Source: a virus
DNA: 21,473 bases
Direction: 5' to 3' (one strand)
Virus record (IMG/VR): IMGVR_UViG_3300032157_000047
Coordinates: 1-21,473 of that record
Below the pieces are notes generated by a model. The model made no database searches. It had not been told where the DNA came from and saw only the letters and a program-made list of their open reading frames with translations. Of the stretch, positions 6,367 to 15,122 are shown one piece after another. The stretch's first letter is position 1. Every line of letters begins with the position of its first letter. Made by a program: the position numbers and the translations under genes.

Positions 6367-9300
6367 TCACTGCGTCACCGGGAGTTTCAGCGCCCGCGCA
6401 TGTGCCTTCTTCTCGCGAACGTCGGCGGCGAGGTCTGGGTATTCCTTGATGAGCTGCGCCCGTGCCATCTCACGGTACTGCGAAACAATGTCGCGGATGA
6501 AGAAGTCCTTGCCGCCCTCTGGCCCATCGGAGCGCAGGCGGTAGACGGGCGACAGCGCGTGCTCACCGCCGACGATCTTGTTCAGCAGATCCTTCGCGCC
6601 CATCTTCCAAGCGGGGTGCTTGAGTTCGTTGCCGGCGAGCTCGAGGTATCGCGAGTAGGCGGCCGGATACTGCGACAGGTCGACCGTGACGCCGTCGAAG
6701 TTCGTTTTCTTCGCCGGCATCGTGACGTGAGCGCCGAGGCGCAGGATCTCCTGATCGATGGGCTCTGGGGTGGGATTCGCGCTCTGCACAGGCGAGAAAA
6801 GATCGACGGCCGACCCCATGCCGGTTCCGTATTTGACCGGCTCACCCCACAGATCCCGCTTCGGCGGCAGCTTGTCGGAAAGCCCTGGCGTGCGTGAGCG
6901 CATCGCATCGATCATTGAGTTCACTTCGCGAACGTATGGGTCATCAATGCGATTCGCCGCGGCGACTCCTGCCGGCACCACCGAGCCCACCATGCGCTGA
7001 ACCGTGCCTTCGCCGTAGCGCTGCGGGTCGGACAAAGCTTCGAACACATCCGACAGGCCAGAAAGGTAGGTCTTGTTGGTGAGGTTCCCGGCAAATGCGA
7101 TCGCGGTGCCGACTGCAATGCGTTCGGCGTCGTTGTCATCGACGGATTCGGCCTGGGCATTGCGCTGCGCTTCGACCGAGTCGGCAGATAGGCCGATGAG
7201 CGAGCCCACGGGATCGAGCCTGTTATACGGATACCAGCGGTCACCGACGCGGATTGAGTACGGCTTCCAGCCTTCGCGCGTGAGTGCTGCACGTTCCGAG
7301 TTGTCGGTCGGGCCGCGGCCGGAGATCTTGCCTTGCATGGCGAGGTCCGCGAACGCGAGCATCGCGGTAGTTCCGGTCGACACCTGGGCGAGCGCGAGAT
7401 CACGCCGAGCGCCGCCTGCCTGAATGTCGGCACGGAACTTCGACATGAGCGGCGCCAGCGGCGTGCGCTCGAAGGTGAATTTCAGGATGTTCGCCGGGGT
7501 CTTGACGAAAGGCATGATGACCTTCAGCGCCGGGTACTCACTCGTCAGGCGTGAAAGTGAGCCTGCGATCTTGCCCGGAGAATTCGTGAAGGTCTGATAG
7601 AGCGCGGAGTCGGCCGAGGCCATGCGGATGTTTTCGGGGGGGTTCTCGACGATCTCAGCGACACGCTGCTTGAAGGCGTCGGGCTTGATCTTCCCGGCGT
7701 GCACTTCGCTCGCCGCCTGGCGCACGGCTTGCGCGTTGAGCTCCATCCGGTAGCCGATGGTCTTGAAGAACTCGTCCTCCGCACCGAGCGCGGTTGATGG
7801 TCCGCGCACGAGCTGCCCAGCCATGTCGACGGTGCGGCCGAGAAACCCTTCATTCGAGATCTTGAGTGCTTCGGAAGAGATCGCGGGCGGGTGCTCGACC
7901 TTGGTGGCATCGGCGAGGCCAGACTTCACCGCAGGTGATTCCGCGCGCGCAGCCTTGAAACCTTCGACGTCCTCGTTCAGGAGCAGATTCGCGCGCTTGC
8001 CGTAGTAGCGGAACATGTCACGCGCGCCCTGCACGAGGCCTGAGTACTGCGCCATGGCCTCGCCGGTCGCGATGCCGTCATTGTGACCGAGTGAGCGGCT
8101 GATGCGCTCGCCGACCCCGCGCTCGAGCATGCGAAGGAAGCCGGTCGCGGTGTTCGAAACGGTGTTTGCCGCATGCGTCGCCGGGTTCGAAAGAAGCCCG
8201 TTGATCCACCCTTCGACCACCGCGTCGCGCGTTTTGGCGTAGGCGGTTTTCTCGACGACCTTGGTCAGTTCCTTGGTCGCCCCTGCCCGACCGAGCTTCG
8301 AGATCCGATCGGCGAGTTCGCGGGCCACCTCACCGCCGCCAGTCTGCTCGAGGCGGGCGAGTACGTCGCGCATACGCTCGGCGTTGCCGCCCGCCGGAAT
8401 CCGCCACTGCGACAGCGCCCGAGCTGTCTCGGTGCGCGCGGCGATCACCTGGGTCTGAATCGCATCGTGCACGGCGAGCATCTTGCGGAACGCAAAAAGG
8501 TTCGCCTCCGATGGATTCCCGGCCGCGTGTTCGGCGACTTCGGTCAGCTTGTGTGCCGATGACACCCACAGCTGCCTGGCGGCGAGCGTCGCCTCAGCGT
8601 TCATGGGATCGCCTTCTCGGCGTTCCATCAGATCCTTCCATGCGTCGCGCTCGTTCGCGTTGAGCTTGATTTCCTCGAAGGTCTGCTTGCCGCGGCGGGC
8701 CGCGTCGATGCCCTTCTGGTTCTCGCTCGCGATCTTGCCCAAGACCTTCTGGATGTCCTCCGGCGAGTCGATGCGCGCGAAGTTGATGAACACTTCGCTT
8801 TCGGGCTTCGCAGCCTTCTTAGCTGCGGCAAGCTGCTCGGGCGTCATGTCCGGGCCAGCCTTCAGTTCCGGCGCCGTTGCCTTCGGGCGCAACTTCACCA
8901 GTGTGTCATCGGCCGCATCGCCGATGCCCTGGAAAGCGTTTGCCGGCATCTCACGTGGGGCGTTACCCGCGGCGGCGAGCGCTTCTTCGGCTGCGGTGCC
9001 CTTGGCCTTCGCGAAGTTGACCTCGCGCAGCAGCCTCACGCCCTTGAAGAATCCATCGGTGAGCACGCCCAGCCCCAGCCCTTCGAGCGCGTTCTTGAAG
9101 CGACCTTCGGCTGCCCCGTCGTCAGGTTTCGCAGCAAGGTACTCGTTCACGGGGTTTGCGAGCGCCGGGTATTCCTGAATCAGATTCGAGAGTCGCTCCT
9201 GGTGGGGATCGAAGAAAGCGAAATTTGCTGCAGCACCCTTTGCTGCGGCGAGCGCATAACCAGCCTTGCCGGCCATCTCAGGGACTTTCAGCGACTGCGC

Positions 9301-9807
9301 CACCTTGCCCGCGCCCTTCATGCCGGTGAGGAACTGAGCGACGCCCTTCACGACGCCGCCGGTCACCGTTTTGGGTGGCTCAAGATCGGGAAGCTGCGGG
9401 ATCGCGCCGGTCGGTCCCTGCTTGGCTCGCAAGGCGTCACGCTCCTCGCCCGTCTGCATGTGCACGCCGCCGCCGTCGATGGTGAAGGTTGGCAGGTCGA
9501 GGGTCTTTTCGACCCAGCCGCCGAACTCCCCGCCCATGTTCATGGCGGACTGGTACGCATCACGCACACCTTTCACGATGGCGCGCGGCGTTTCGATGAC
9601 GCCGCCACCGAGATCCTTCGCGGCGCGCATCGCACCGGAGTCCCGCCCATCGCCACCTTCGGCATCCTGGGTGGGGTTCGTGGCCGGCGCCGCCGCAGCA
9701 CCCGAGGACTTCGGCTTCGCTGCGACACGCTGCAGGAGCTCATCTGCCGCACTCGCCTGCATGAAGTTTCCGCGGTGCAGGAGGTAGTCGGTTGCGAGGT
9801 CGGTCAT
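6367..9807 (-). CDS. Large internal virion (ejection) protein, T7 gp16-like by position
   Basis: A 1146-residue, mostly alpha-helical protein, third of the three internal core genes and directly before the fibre, as gene 16 is in T7. Visible parts: Ala/Gly-rich N-terminus with GGWVEKTLDLP, a FFDPHQERLSNLIQEYPAL block, coiled-coil stretches, a hallmark GLLSNPATHAANTVSNTATG segment, then EDEFFKTIGYRMELNAQAVR, which recur in large phage-ejected proteins. Several amphipathic or hydrophobic helices could form the envelope-spanning ejection channel. I see no lytic transglycosylase motif of the kind at the N-terminus of T7 gp16. ATG overlaps the preceding stop (ATGA) with AGGGA upstream. Function follows from order, size and composition rather than a clear domain. 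Confidence 0.8.
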   Translation of the reverse strand: MTDLATDYLLHRGNFMQASAADELLQRVAAKPKSSGAAAAPATNPTQDAEGGDGRDSGAMRAAKDLGGGVIETPRAIVKGVRDAYQSAMNMGGEFGGWVEKTLDLPTFTIDGGGVHMQTGEERDALRAKQGPTGAIPQLPDLEPPKTVTGGVVKGVAQFLTGMKGAGKVAQSLKVPEMAGKAGYALAAAKGAAANFAFFDPHQERLSNLIQEYPALANPVNEYLAAKPDDGAAEGRFKNALEGLGLGVLTDGFFKGVRLLREVNFAKAKGTAAEEALAAAGNAPREMPANAFQGIGDAADDTLVKLRPKATAPELKAGPDMTPEQLAAAKKAAKPESEVFINFARIDSPEDIQKVLGKIASENQKGIDAARRGKQTFEEIKLNANERDAWKDLMERREGDPMNAEATLAARQLWVSSAHKLTEVAEHAAGNPSEANLFAFRKMLAVHDAIQTQVIAARTETARALSQWRIPAGGNAERMRDVLARLEQTGGGEVARELADRISKLGRAGATKELTKVVEKTAYAKTRDAVVEGWINGLLSNPATHAANTVSNTATGFLRMLERGVGERISRSLGHNDGIATGEAMAQYSGLVQGARDMFRYYGKRANLLLNEDVEGFKAARAESPAVKSGLADATKVEHPPAISSEALKISNEGFLGRTVDMAGQLVRGPSTALGAEDEFFKTIGYRMELNAQAVRQAASEVHAGKIKPDAFKQRVAEIVENPPENIRMASADSALYQTFTNSPGKIAGSLSRLTSEYPALKVIMPFVKTPANILKFTFERTPLAPLMSKFRADIQAGGARRDLALAQVSTGTTAMLAFADLAMQGKISGRGPTDNSERAALTREGWKPYSIRVGDRWYPYNRLDPVGSLIGLSADSVEAQRNAQAESVDDNDAERIAVGTAIAFAGNLTNKTYLSGLSDVFEALSDPQRYGEGTVQRMVGSVVPAGVAAANRIDDPYVREVNSMIDAMRSRTPGLSDKLPPKRDLWGEPVKYGTGMGSAVDLFSPVQSANPTPEPIDQEILRLGAHVTMPAKKTNFDGVTVDLSQYPAAYSRYLELAGNELKHPAWKMGAKDLLNKIVGGEHALSPVYRLRSDGPEGGKDFFIRDIVSQYREMARAQLIKEYPDLAADVREKKAHARALKLPVTQ

Positions 9808-11261
9808 TTCTTAGTTCCCTGAGGGGCCAACGCCTGGCGCCAGCGTTGCAGCAGCAGGGCCTCACGTTCGAACTGCGCTTTGTCGATGCGCCCGTCCTGA
9901 AAGGCCTTTGCGGTCTGGGCCTCGGTCGAGTCGATGTCGAGGGCGAGCCGGTTGCCCACCGCGAACTTTGGCATCGGCAGGCCATTCATCTGCACGAGCG
10001 AGTTGTGCGAGACGATGTCCTGGTACGCGGTTTGCGCTTCGGTCACGGAAGCCTTCGGGTGTGCGCTGGCCCAGTCGTTCCACTGGTCGAGCATCGTCGC
10101 CTTCGTGGCCGCGGCCGCGGGGTCAGGATTGAGATCCGAGACACCGGACATTGTCGAGATGTACTCGGTGCCGCGGCGATACCAGCTGGGGCGGGATCCT
10201 TCGACCTCGCCCAAGATGCGGTCGAAGTCTGAGGAGCGGATCTCGCCGCGGTGCAGGGCCTCACGTGCCTCGTCACGCACATCTTCGCCCAGGCCCGCGC
10301 GCTCGCGCAGGTTCGCATAGCGGGTGGAGTCGCGGGGTCCGTCGCCCGCACCGCCCGTGAGCTTCGAGTAGAAGTAACGCTTGTCGGCCGGATCCAGTTC
10401 TCGGCTGTGCGACTCGATCCACTTCGGCGTGAGTTTGTTCGAAGCGAGCAGCGTGTCGCCTTCCTTCGAGAGCTCATCGGCGCGTTCCTTCTGGGCGCGC
10501 TCGCTCATGCGGTAATCGCGCTCCTCGGTGGCAAGGCGGCGCTGCTGGGCGCTGTAGGCAGCATCGGATACCCGCTGTGCCCAGATTGCCTGAGCCTCAC
10601 CTGAGAGGCGCGGGTAGCCGCCAGAGGCCAATCGACGCTCGGCAAGTTCGGGGTCGGCCAGCATGTCGCGGCGTATGGCCGCCTCCGACGAATCGGTGTC
10701 GAACTTCTGCATGAGCGCGTTCCGCTCGGCGAAGCTCAGGTTACCGTTCTGCGCACCGGTCTCGACCGCGAGCCGTGCCTGCGAGTGAATCGCCTCGTCG
10801 GTCACCGGATCCTGCCCCGTCAGCTGCGAGAGGTCGAAAAGCGTGTTTCCGATCTCGGTTCGCACCTTCTGCGCTTTCAATTTTTGCGCGTTGATGGCGA
10901 CCTGACCGGCATTCGACTGGGCGATGCGTTCGAAGTCATCGCGGAAGGCACGAGCCGAAACCCCGCCCAACTGCTCGCCGTACTTTTCTCGAATCGCCTG
11001 GGCCTGCTCGAGGAAGCGGCTCGAATGCGTGTCGAAGTCCTCGTCCGCTTCGAGCTGGCCGCGGATCTGCTCAAGTTCTCCCGTGGCCTTCGCGGTGGCG
11101 TCAGCGAGTTGCCAGGCTTCCTTCGACAGCTGGATTTTCTCTGCAGTCTTGGCGAGTTCCGCGGCGAGCATGAAGCCACCGCCGGCCGAACGTTGAGGCC
11201 CTGGCCCGAGCTCCCCAGAGGTGGCTCGCGTGCGCTGCTGGTATTGCGGGATCTGCGGCAT
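9804..11261 (-). CDS. Internal virion protein, T7 gp15-like by position
   Basis: A 485-residue helical protein rich in Ala, Glu, Gln and Arg, with no signal peptide or membrane helix. Its N-terminus (PQIPQYQQRTRATSGELGPG) is proline-rich and extended; long charged helices follow (AAELAKTAEKIQLSKEAWQLADATAKATGELEQIR in part, and RRLATEERDYRMSERAQKERADELS). Between the gp14-like and gp16-like genes it occupies the gp15 slot of the T7 ejectosome, a periplasmic conduit component. It is fused by overlapping start/stop codons to both neighbours (TGATG and ATGA), indicating co-translation in fixed ratio. Identification is positional; sequence similarity cannot be tested here. Confidence 0.75.
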   Translation of the reverse strand: MPQIPQYQQRTRATSGELGPGPQRSAGGGFMLAAELAKTAEKIQLSKEAWQLADATAKATGELEQIRGQLEADEDFDTHSSRFLEQAQAIREKYGEQLGGVSARAFRDDFERIAQSNAGQVAINAQKLKAQKVRTEIGNTLFDLSQLTGQDPVTDEAIHSQARLAVETGAQNGNLSFAERNALMQKFDTDSSEAAIRRDMLADPELAERRLASGGYPRLSGEAQAIWAQRVSDAAYSAQQRRLATEERDYRMSERAQKERADELSKEGDTLLASNKLTPKWIESHSRELDPADKRYFYSKLTGGAGDGPRDSTRYANLRERAGLGEDVRDEAREALHRGEIRSSDFDRILGEVEGSRPSWYRRGTEYISTMSGVSDLNPDPAAAATKATMLDQWNDWASAHPKASVTEAQTAYQDIVSHNSLVQMNGLPMPKFAVGNRLALDIDSTEAQTAKAFQDGRIDKAQFEREALLLQRWRQALAPQGTKK

Positions 11262-11692
11262 CAGGCAGCCTGCGCGATCTGACCACGGCCACGCGGCCGG
11301 TAGTAGTTGCCGTAGCCCTGCAGAAGCTGCTGACCGGCGAGCATGTTGGAGGCGCGGCGGGTGTCAGCGGCTTCGGAATCGAGGCTCTTTCCTCGCAGCA
11401 TGCCGTGGTAGCGGATGTTGAGCGCGTCGAGCTCACCGAGTGCGGAGTTCTGATCGACGAGGAGCCCGGAAGATCCGTCCGGCGAGAGTCCGCTTTCGGC
11501 GAGAGCGGCGGCGGCGCGGCCGCGGTATTCACGATTCTCGCGGCGCTGTGTTTCCTCATCCGCGAGCGCCTGCTGGCGCGCGACGATCGCCTGCATCTTG
11601 AGCGCGTTTTCGTCTTGCTTGCCGGCGGCGACGGTGCCCGCGGCAGAAAGGCCAGCGGTGATCAGTGGAAGTGCGGCTGCGAACCAGGCCAT
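11261..11692 (-). CDS. Internal virion protein, T7 gp14-like by position
   Basis: A 143-residue protein whose first 24 or so residues are hydrophobic (FAAALPLITAGLSAAGTVAAG), followed by a helical charged region (ARQQALADEETQRRENREYR) and a Gly/Tyr/Arg-rich tail ending in GQIAQAA. A small internal core protein with an N-terminal membrane-active helix, placed before two larger helical core proteins, fits the outer-membrane pore component gp14 of the T7 ejectosome. ATG directly abuts the upstream stop (TAAATG) with GAGGG upstream. Could also be described simply as a virion core protein. Confidence 0.75.
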   Translation of the reverse strand: MAWFAAALPLITAGLSAAGTVAAGKQDENALKMQAIVARQQALADEETQRRENREYRGRAAAALAESGLSPDGSSGLLVDQNSALGELDALNIRYHGMLRGKSLDSEAADTRRASNMLAGQQLLQGYGNYYRPRGRGQIAQAA

Positions 11693-12115
11693 TTATGCGA
11701 CCCTCAAGTAAACGGACTGGCCATCGCCACTTCCGGCGAGGGCCTCGAGCGATTCGACTTTTTCGAAGCCGAGCAATTCGAGCCAGCGGGCGCCTGGCGC
11801 AAACGTGTGGTGGCAGTTTGCAAGGATCCGCCGCTTGCCTGCCGATTCGAACATGCGAAGCGCGATGCGGCGCAGGGCGAAAAGATGTGGGCCTGCGTTC
11901 TTCGAGATGAACGACCATGTGATGCCGACATCGCGCTCGAGCCCCATGACACCCGCGCAGGCCATGATCATCCCCTCGTGCTCGATGGTGATCGCCAGAT
12001 GCTGCGCGAGAAGGCCTGCGTACTCGGCCTGCTTCTCGTACAGGCGCCAGTCCTTCTGATGCTCCTGAAGCTCGATCGCGCTCAGATCCTCCGGCTTGAA
12101 GTCGCGCACGTTCAT
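11693..12115 (-). CDS. T7 gp13-like / acyltransferase-fold internal protein (DUF2833 type)
   Basis: A 140-residue protein with a GNAT-like pattern: N-terminal helix-strand (VRDFKPEDLSAIELQ), a core strand pair (LAITIEHEGMIMACAGVMGLER), and late helix plus strand around ILANCHHTFAPGARWLELLGFEKVES, where the ArgWLELLGF part resembles the acetyl-CoA fold end. T7 gp13 and its relatives (DUF2833) have this fold and lie between nozzle and gp14 genes as here. In T7, gp13 is needed for assembly of the internal core; whether these proteins acylate anything is not established. The start overlaps the upstream stop (ATGA). Family assignment is from memory. Confidence 0.75.
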   Translation of the reverse strand: MNVRDFKPEDLSAIELQEHQKDWRLYEKQAEYAGLLAQHLAITIEHEGMIMACAGVMGLERDVGITWSFISKNAGPHLFALRRIALRMFESAGKRRILANCHHTFAPGARWLELLGFEKVESLEALAGSGDGQSVYLRVA

Positions 12116-14487
12116 GTCGGACTCGTGTTCAGGATCGGCATGATCGCGGCGATCGTCATCGGGAACGGCTGTTCCTGGCGGATCTCGATGAGGCCGTTTC
12201 GATCCCAGTCGCCGGGAAAATCGGTCGGGAAGATGCCGCTTGTGATCTCGGGCGGTGAACCCATCGGTGTCGAAGGGCTTCGAAGGCTGATGTCATCAAG
12301 GGTGCCGCCGAACATTCCGACTTTGCCGCCCAGCGAGTCGACGAAGCGGATGCCGAGTTGGGCGATGCGCTGCATCTTTCCTTGCGCAGTGCCGTCGTTC
12401 GAGCCTGCGTCGATCTTGAGCGGCACAAAGCGCGCGATCGCCTGAAAGCCGAGCTGGATGACTGAGCCGGCGCGCACCAGAGTTCCAGCGCCCGAAGCGT
12501 TGAGCGTGATGTCTGGATGCGAGGCGCCATCGACGAGCACCTGAACGGTGGCGTTCGGCAGGTGGGCGGCGGTGACCGAAGTCGTCGGGGCGCCGTCGTA
12601 GGTGAGCCCGGAGTCGACGTAGAACGCATCTTCTTGAGCATCGCCCGCGGTGCCGTCCTGGTCTGGTCCCTCGAAAGGCTTTTCGAGAAACTCGACATAC
12701 CGACGAGTGGTGCCGTTGATGGTACGGCGCACGATGATCCAGAGCTCCTCGCGATCGCCGTCGGGCGCCGGGATGGTTGCGATCGATTCGACGATGCCGT
12801 TCCCGCCGATCGGGTGACGATGCCAGCCCGTCACCTGTTGCTCCTGGTCGTAGGTGAAGCCGAGGAGCTTCCCGTTCCCAAGCACGCACCACAGGATCGA
12901 ATGCGGCTCGCCTTGATAGGCCTGGGCAACGATGCCAGTGCGGGTGATGCGCTCGGCAAGCACGGCGAGATCGGTCGAGACGAACCGGTCACGCTCGATT
13001 ACGTAGTCGAGCGAAAGAAGCTTGCGGCCGCTTCGCTGCACGTAGACGAGCGAGGTGTCGATCACGACCGGCTGCACTGCCCGCGCGCGCTTCTTGCTCT
13101 GCTTGTTGCTCGAGATGTTGCCGGGTCCATAGGGCTGAGTCGTTGTCTGCGGGCCGATCACGAACTCACCACCACCAGTGCCGATCACGAGCTTATCGAG
13201 GCCTTCCATCCAGAGGATCTTGTTCACGTCCTGACTCGACACCTGCTCGGAGATCGCGGCGTCGGTTGTGATCTGTCCGAAGAAGTCGCCCGACATGTTC
13301 TCGAAGTCGTTCGGCACCGTCGCCCACCAGGAGAGGTTCTTCCCCCAGTGCAGGCGATTGAGGAAGAAGGTGACGCTGCCCGGGTAGCCGGTGGTGTCGG
13401 ACCAGGCTCCCAACCGCCAGCGGGTCGTGGTCGCGCTCACCACGTGCGCCGGCAGCTGGTTCAAGCCGTTGACGGCATCTACGATGACGGTCGCCGTGAC
13501 CTGCGTCGAGCTCGTGAAGGCCGTGATGCGGGCGATGCCGTAGCCGGAGTCCTGATAACTCCACTGCACCGCGCCCTTGCCGTCGTAGGCGCTACCGCGT
13601 TCGTGCACTGGCGGTGAGGTGCCGGAGGTCGCGCCGTTCAGCGCCTTGTATGTCTTGCCATCGTAGCGCACGAGATCGTTCAGCACGTACGCCCTGCCGA
13701 CCTCCCACGGCTGCACATCGAGGTTCTGCACCTTCAACATGACGAGGCGGCCGACATCGGTCGAGGCGAAGGTCGCCGCGCTCGCGGTGATGGTGACCGA
13801 TCCGGTGCTGCCCGACGCCTGCATCGTGGTCGCGCTGCTGTTTTCGCTCAGGAATGGGCCTTGGTTCGGCGCGTACTCGGAGAAGATCCATCGCGTCGAG
13901 GCATAACGGGTGAGTTTGTATGGCTTCACCGTCTCGGCCTGGTGCGCGATGTACAGCACGTCGCCTGACTGCACAAATTCGAGCGCGCAGGATCCGTCCT
14001 CATTGGTCATCGTCGCGAAGCTGTACGGGCTGAACGCCTCGTAAATCGCGCCGATCAGCGGGTGCCAATACGTCGTGTTGGGCGGCGCGTTGCCGGTGGT
14101 GGCAAGTTTGCAGTAGTAGTTGATGCCGCCGCTTTCGACAAGATCGCCCACGGTGTATGCCGTGATGCCGCTATAGGCCGCGACGCCACTTGCGAGCACC
14201 TGTCCGTGCTGGGCGAAGAATCGAACATAGCCATCGCCGAACTCGATGACGAACGCTTGCGTCGCCGAGAACTCGAAACGCACGAGCCAGGCGCCCGTTG
14301 CCTGATCCTTGATCGTTGCGACGTACCGGAAGCCTGCGCGTCGCTGACGAGGGCCCTGCACGAGGCAGATGAAGTTCTCGGCGAGTTTGCAGGCCTGCGG
14401 ATATTTGGAAAGGTCCGAGCGGCCTTCAAGCGTGGGGGAAAACTCGCCCGCGTTGAGCGAGGTCAGGATCGGAGAGGCGCGGCTCAT
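12112..14487 (-). CDS. Tail nozzle protein, T7 gp12 (tail tubular protein B)-like
   Basis: A 791-residue beta-rich tail protein. The N-terminal signature (SPILTSLNAGEFSPTLEGR, then LAENFICLVQGPRQRRAGFRY) is highly characteristic of the large podoviral nozzle/stabilisation protein family. Later segments include GDVLYIAHQAETVKPYKLTR, LHWGKNLSWWATVPNDFENM, and the KLVIGTGGGEFVIG core. The length matches T7 gp12 and relatives. It would form the distal hexameric tail tube below the gp11-like adaptor, attaching fibres. ATG overlaps the gp11-like stop (ATGA), with GAGGACAGG as ribosome site, so the two are translated together. Confidence 0.9.
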   Translation of the reverse strand: MSRASPILTSLNAGEFSPTLEGRSDLSKYPQACKLAENFICLVQGPRQRRAGFRYVATIKDQATGAWLVRFEFSATQAFVIEFGDGYVRFFAQHGQVLASGVAAYSGITAYTVGDLVESGGINYYCKLATTGNAPPNTTYWHPLIGAIYEAFSPYSFATMTNEDGSCALEFVQSGDVLYIAHQAETVKPYKLTRYASTRWIFSEYAPNQGPFLSENSSATTMQASGSTGSVTITASAATFASTDVGRLVMLKVQNLDVQPWEVGRAYVLNDLVRYDGKTYKALNGATSGTSPPVHERGSAYDGKGAVQWSYQDSGYGIARITAFTSSTQVTATVIVDAVNGLNQLPAHVVSATTTRWRLGAWSDTTGYPGSVTFFLNRLHWGKNLSWWATVPNDFENMSGDFFGQITTDAAISEQVSSQDVNKILWMEGLDKLVIGTGGGEFVIGPQTTTQPYGPGNISSNKQSKKRARAVQPVVIDTSLVYVQRSGRKLLSLDYVIERDRFVSTDLAVLAERITRTGIVAQAYQGEPHSILWCVLGNGKLLGFTYDQEQQVTGWHRHPIGGNGIVESIATIPAPDGDREELWIIVRRTINGTTRRYVEFLEKPFEGPDQDGTAGDAQEDAFYVDSGLTYDGAPTTSVTAAHLPNATVQVLVDGASHPDITLNASGAGTLVRAGSVIQLGFQAIARFVPLKIDAGSNDGTAQGKMQRIAQLGIRFVDSLGGKVGMFGGTLDDISLRSPSTPMGSPPEITSGIFPTDFPGDWDRNGLIEIRQEQPFPMTIAAIMPILNTSPT

Positions 14488-15083
14488 CCTGTCCTCGCGA
14501 AGATCCAGGTGTCATCGCCAATGTGCTGGGTCGCAACCTCGAGGGCATTCGCGCGGGTCGCCTCCTTGATTGCCATGCGGTAATCGATCATGCACGTCTC
14601 CTTTTCGGAGTCGTTGCCGGTGATCTTCTTGCAGATCTCGTAGGCGAGACGCGCGGCAAGCGCTTCGGTGAATGCTGAATCGAAAAGGTTCGTGTCGGTG
14701 ACGCGCTTGATGTAGCGAATCGATAGCGGGTCGCCCAGATCGGTCAAGATCCTGCCGCCTTCGAGCGAATAGAGCGCGCTCTCGCGGCCGCGGTAGTCGT
14801 TCAGGTCCACGAGGCTGTAGATGTCGCCGCCCTCGATGAGCCTGATGAAATCGTTCGGCACCGGGAATTGGCGCGCGTAGTCGGAGTCGGGTGCGCTTGC
14901 GAGCGCTGGGATCGATGTACGTGCGATCGAGAAGCGCCAGCGGCGTCGGCGAAGCTCAGCGTCGCGTACCGCGGCGTATCGGCCGTTGACCGTGCGCCCG
15001 CGGTTATTGTTGTCGGTGAGTGCCTCGATCGGCTCGGCGCCCAACTTCGAAAGTGCGGCGTTGCAGATGGATACCTCGCTCAT
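14484..15083 (-). CDS. Tail adaptor, T7 gp11 (tail tubular protein A)-like
   Basis: A 199-residue protein opening with VSICNAALSKLGAEPI, the hallmark start of gp11-type head-to-tail adaptors, followed by helices (VRDAELRRRRWRFSIAR), PNDFIRLIEG, and a helical C-terminal half (ALAARLAYEICKKITG). In T7 gp11 forms a dodecameric ring between the portal and nozzle. Immediately followed by the nozzle gene as expected. The ATG has no Shine-Dalgarno; instead it is preceded by the same 37-base leader as the tail fibre gene. The start is fixed by the family's N-terminus. Confidence 0.9.
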   Translation of the reverse strand: MSEVSICNAALSKLGAEPIEALTDNNNRGRTVNGRYAAVRDAELRRRRWRFSIARTSIPALASAPDSDYARQFPVPNDFIRLIEGGDIYSLVDLNDYRGRESALYSLEGGRILTDLGDPLSIRYIKRVTDTNLFDSAFTEALAARLAYEICKKITGNDSEKETCMIDYRMAIKEATRANALEVATQHIGDDTWIFARTG

Positions 15084-15120
15084 GGGGCGGCACCGTGAGC
15101 GAAGAGAGATACGAGATCAA
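15084..15120 (-). promoter_or_regulatory. Conserved late-gene leader motif, copy before tail adaptor
   Basis: TTGATCTCGTATCT on the - strand begins 2 bases after the preceding stop codon and runs, over exactly 37 bases, to the ATG of the gp11-like gene, ending CCGCCCC. It shares its first 14 bases, a following CTTC and the CGCCCC end with the tail-fibre leader. The middle differs, so the two ends appear to be the constrained parts. A promoter marking the start of the tail operon is the best guess; no ribosome-binding site is present. Confidence 0.55.
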
Positions 15121-15122
15121 TT

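Noticed and set aside
12517-13617. Long + strand open frame antisense to the nozzle gene
   Set aside because: The opposite strand encodes a recognisable nozzle protein; the antisense translation is Arg/Val/Asp-rich low-complexity, as expected in GC-rich DNA.
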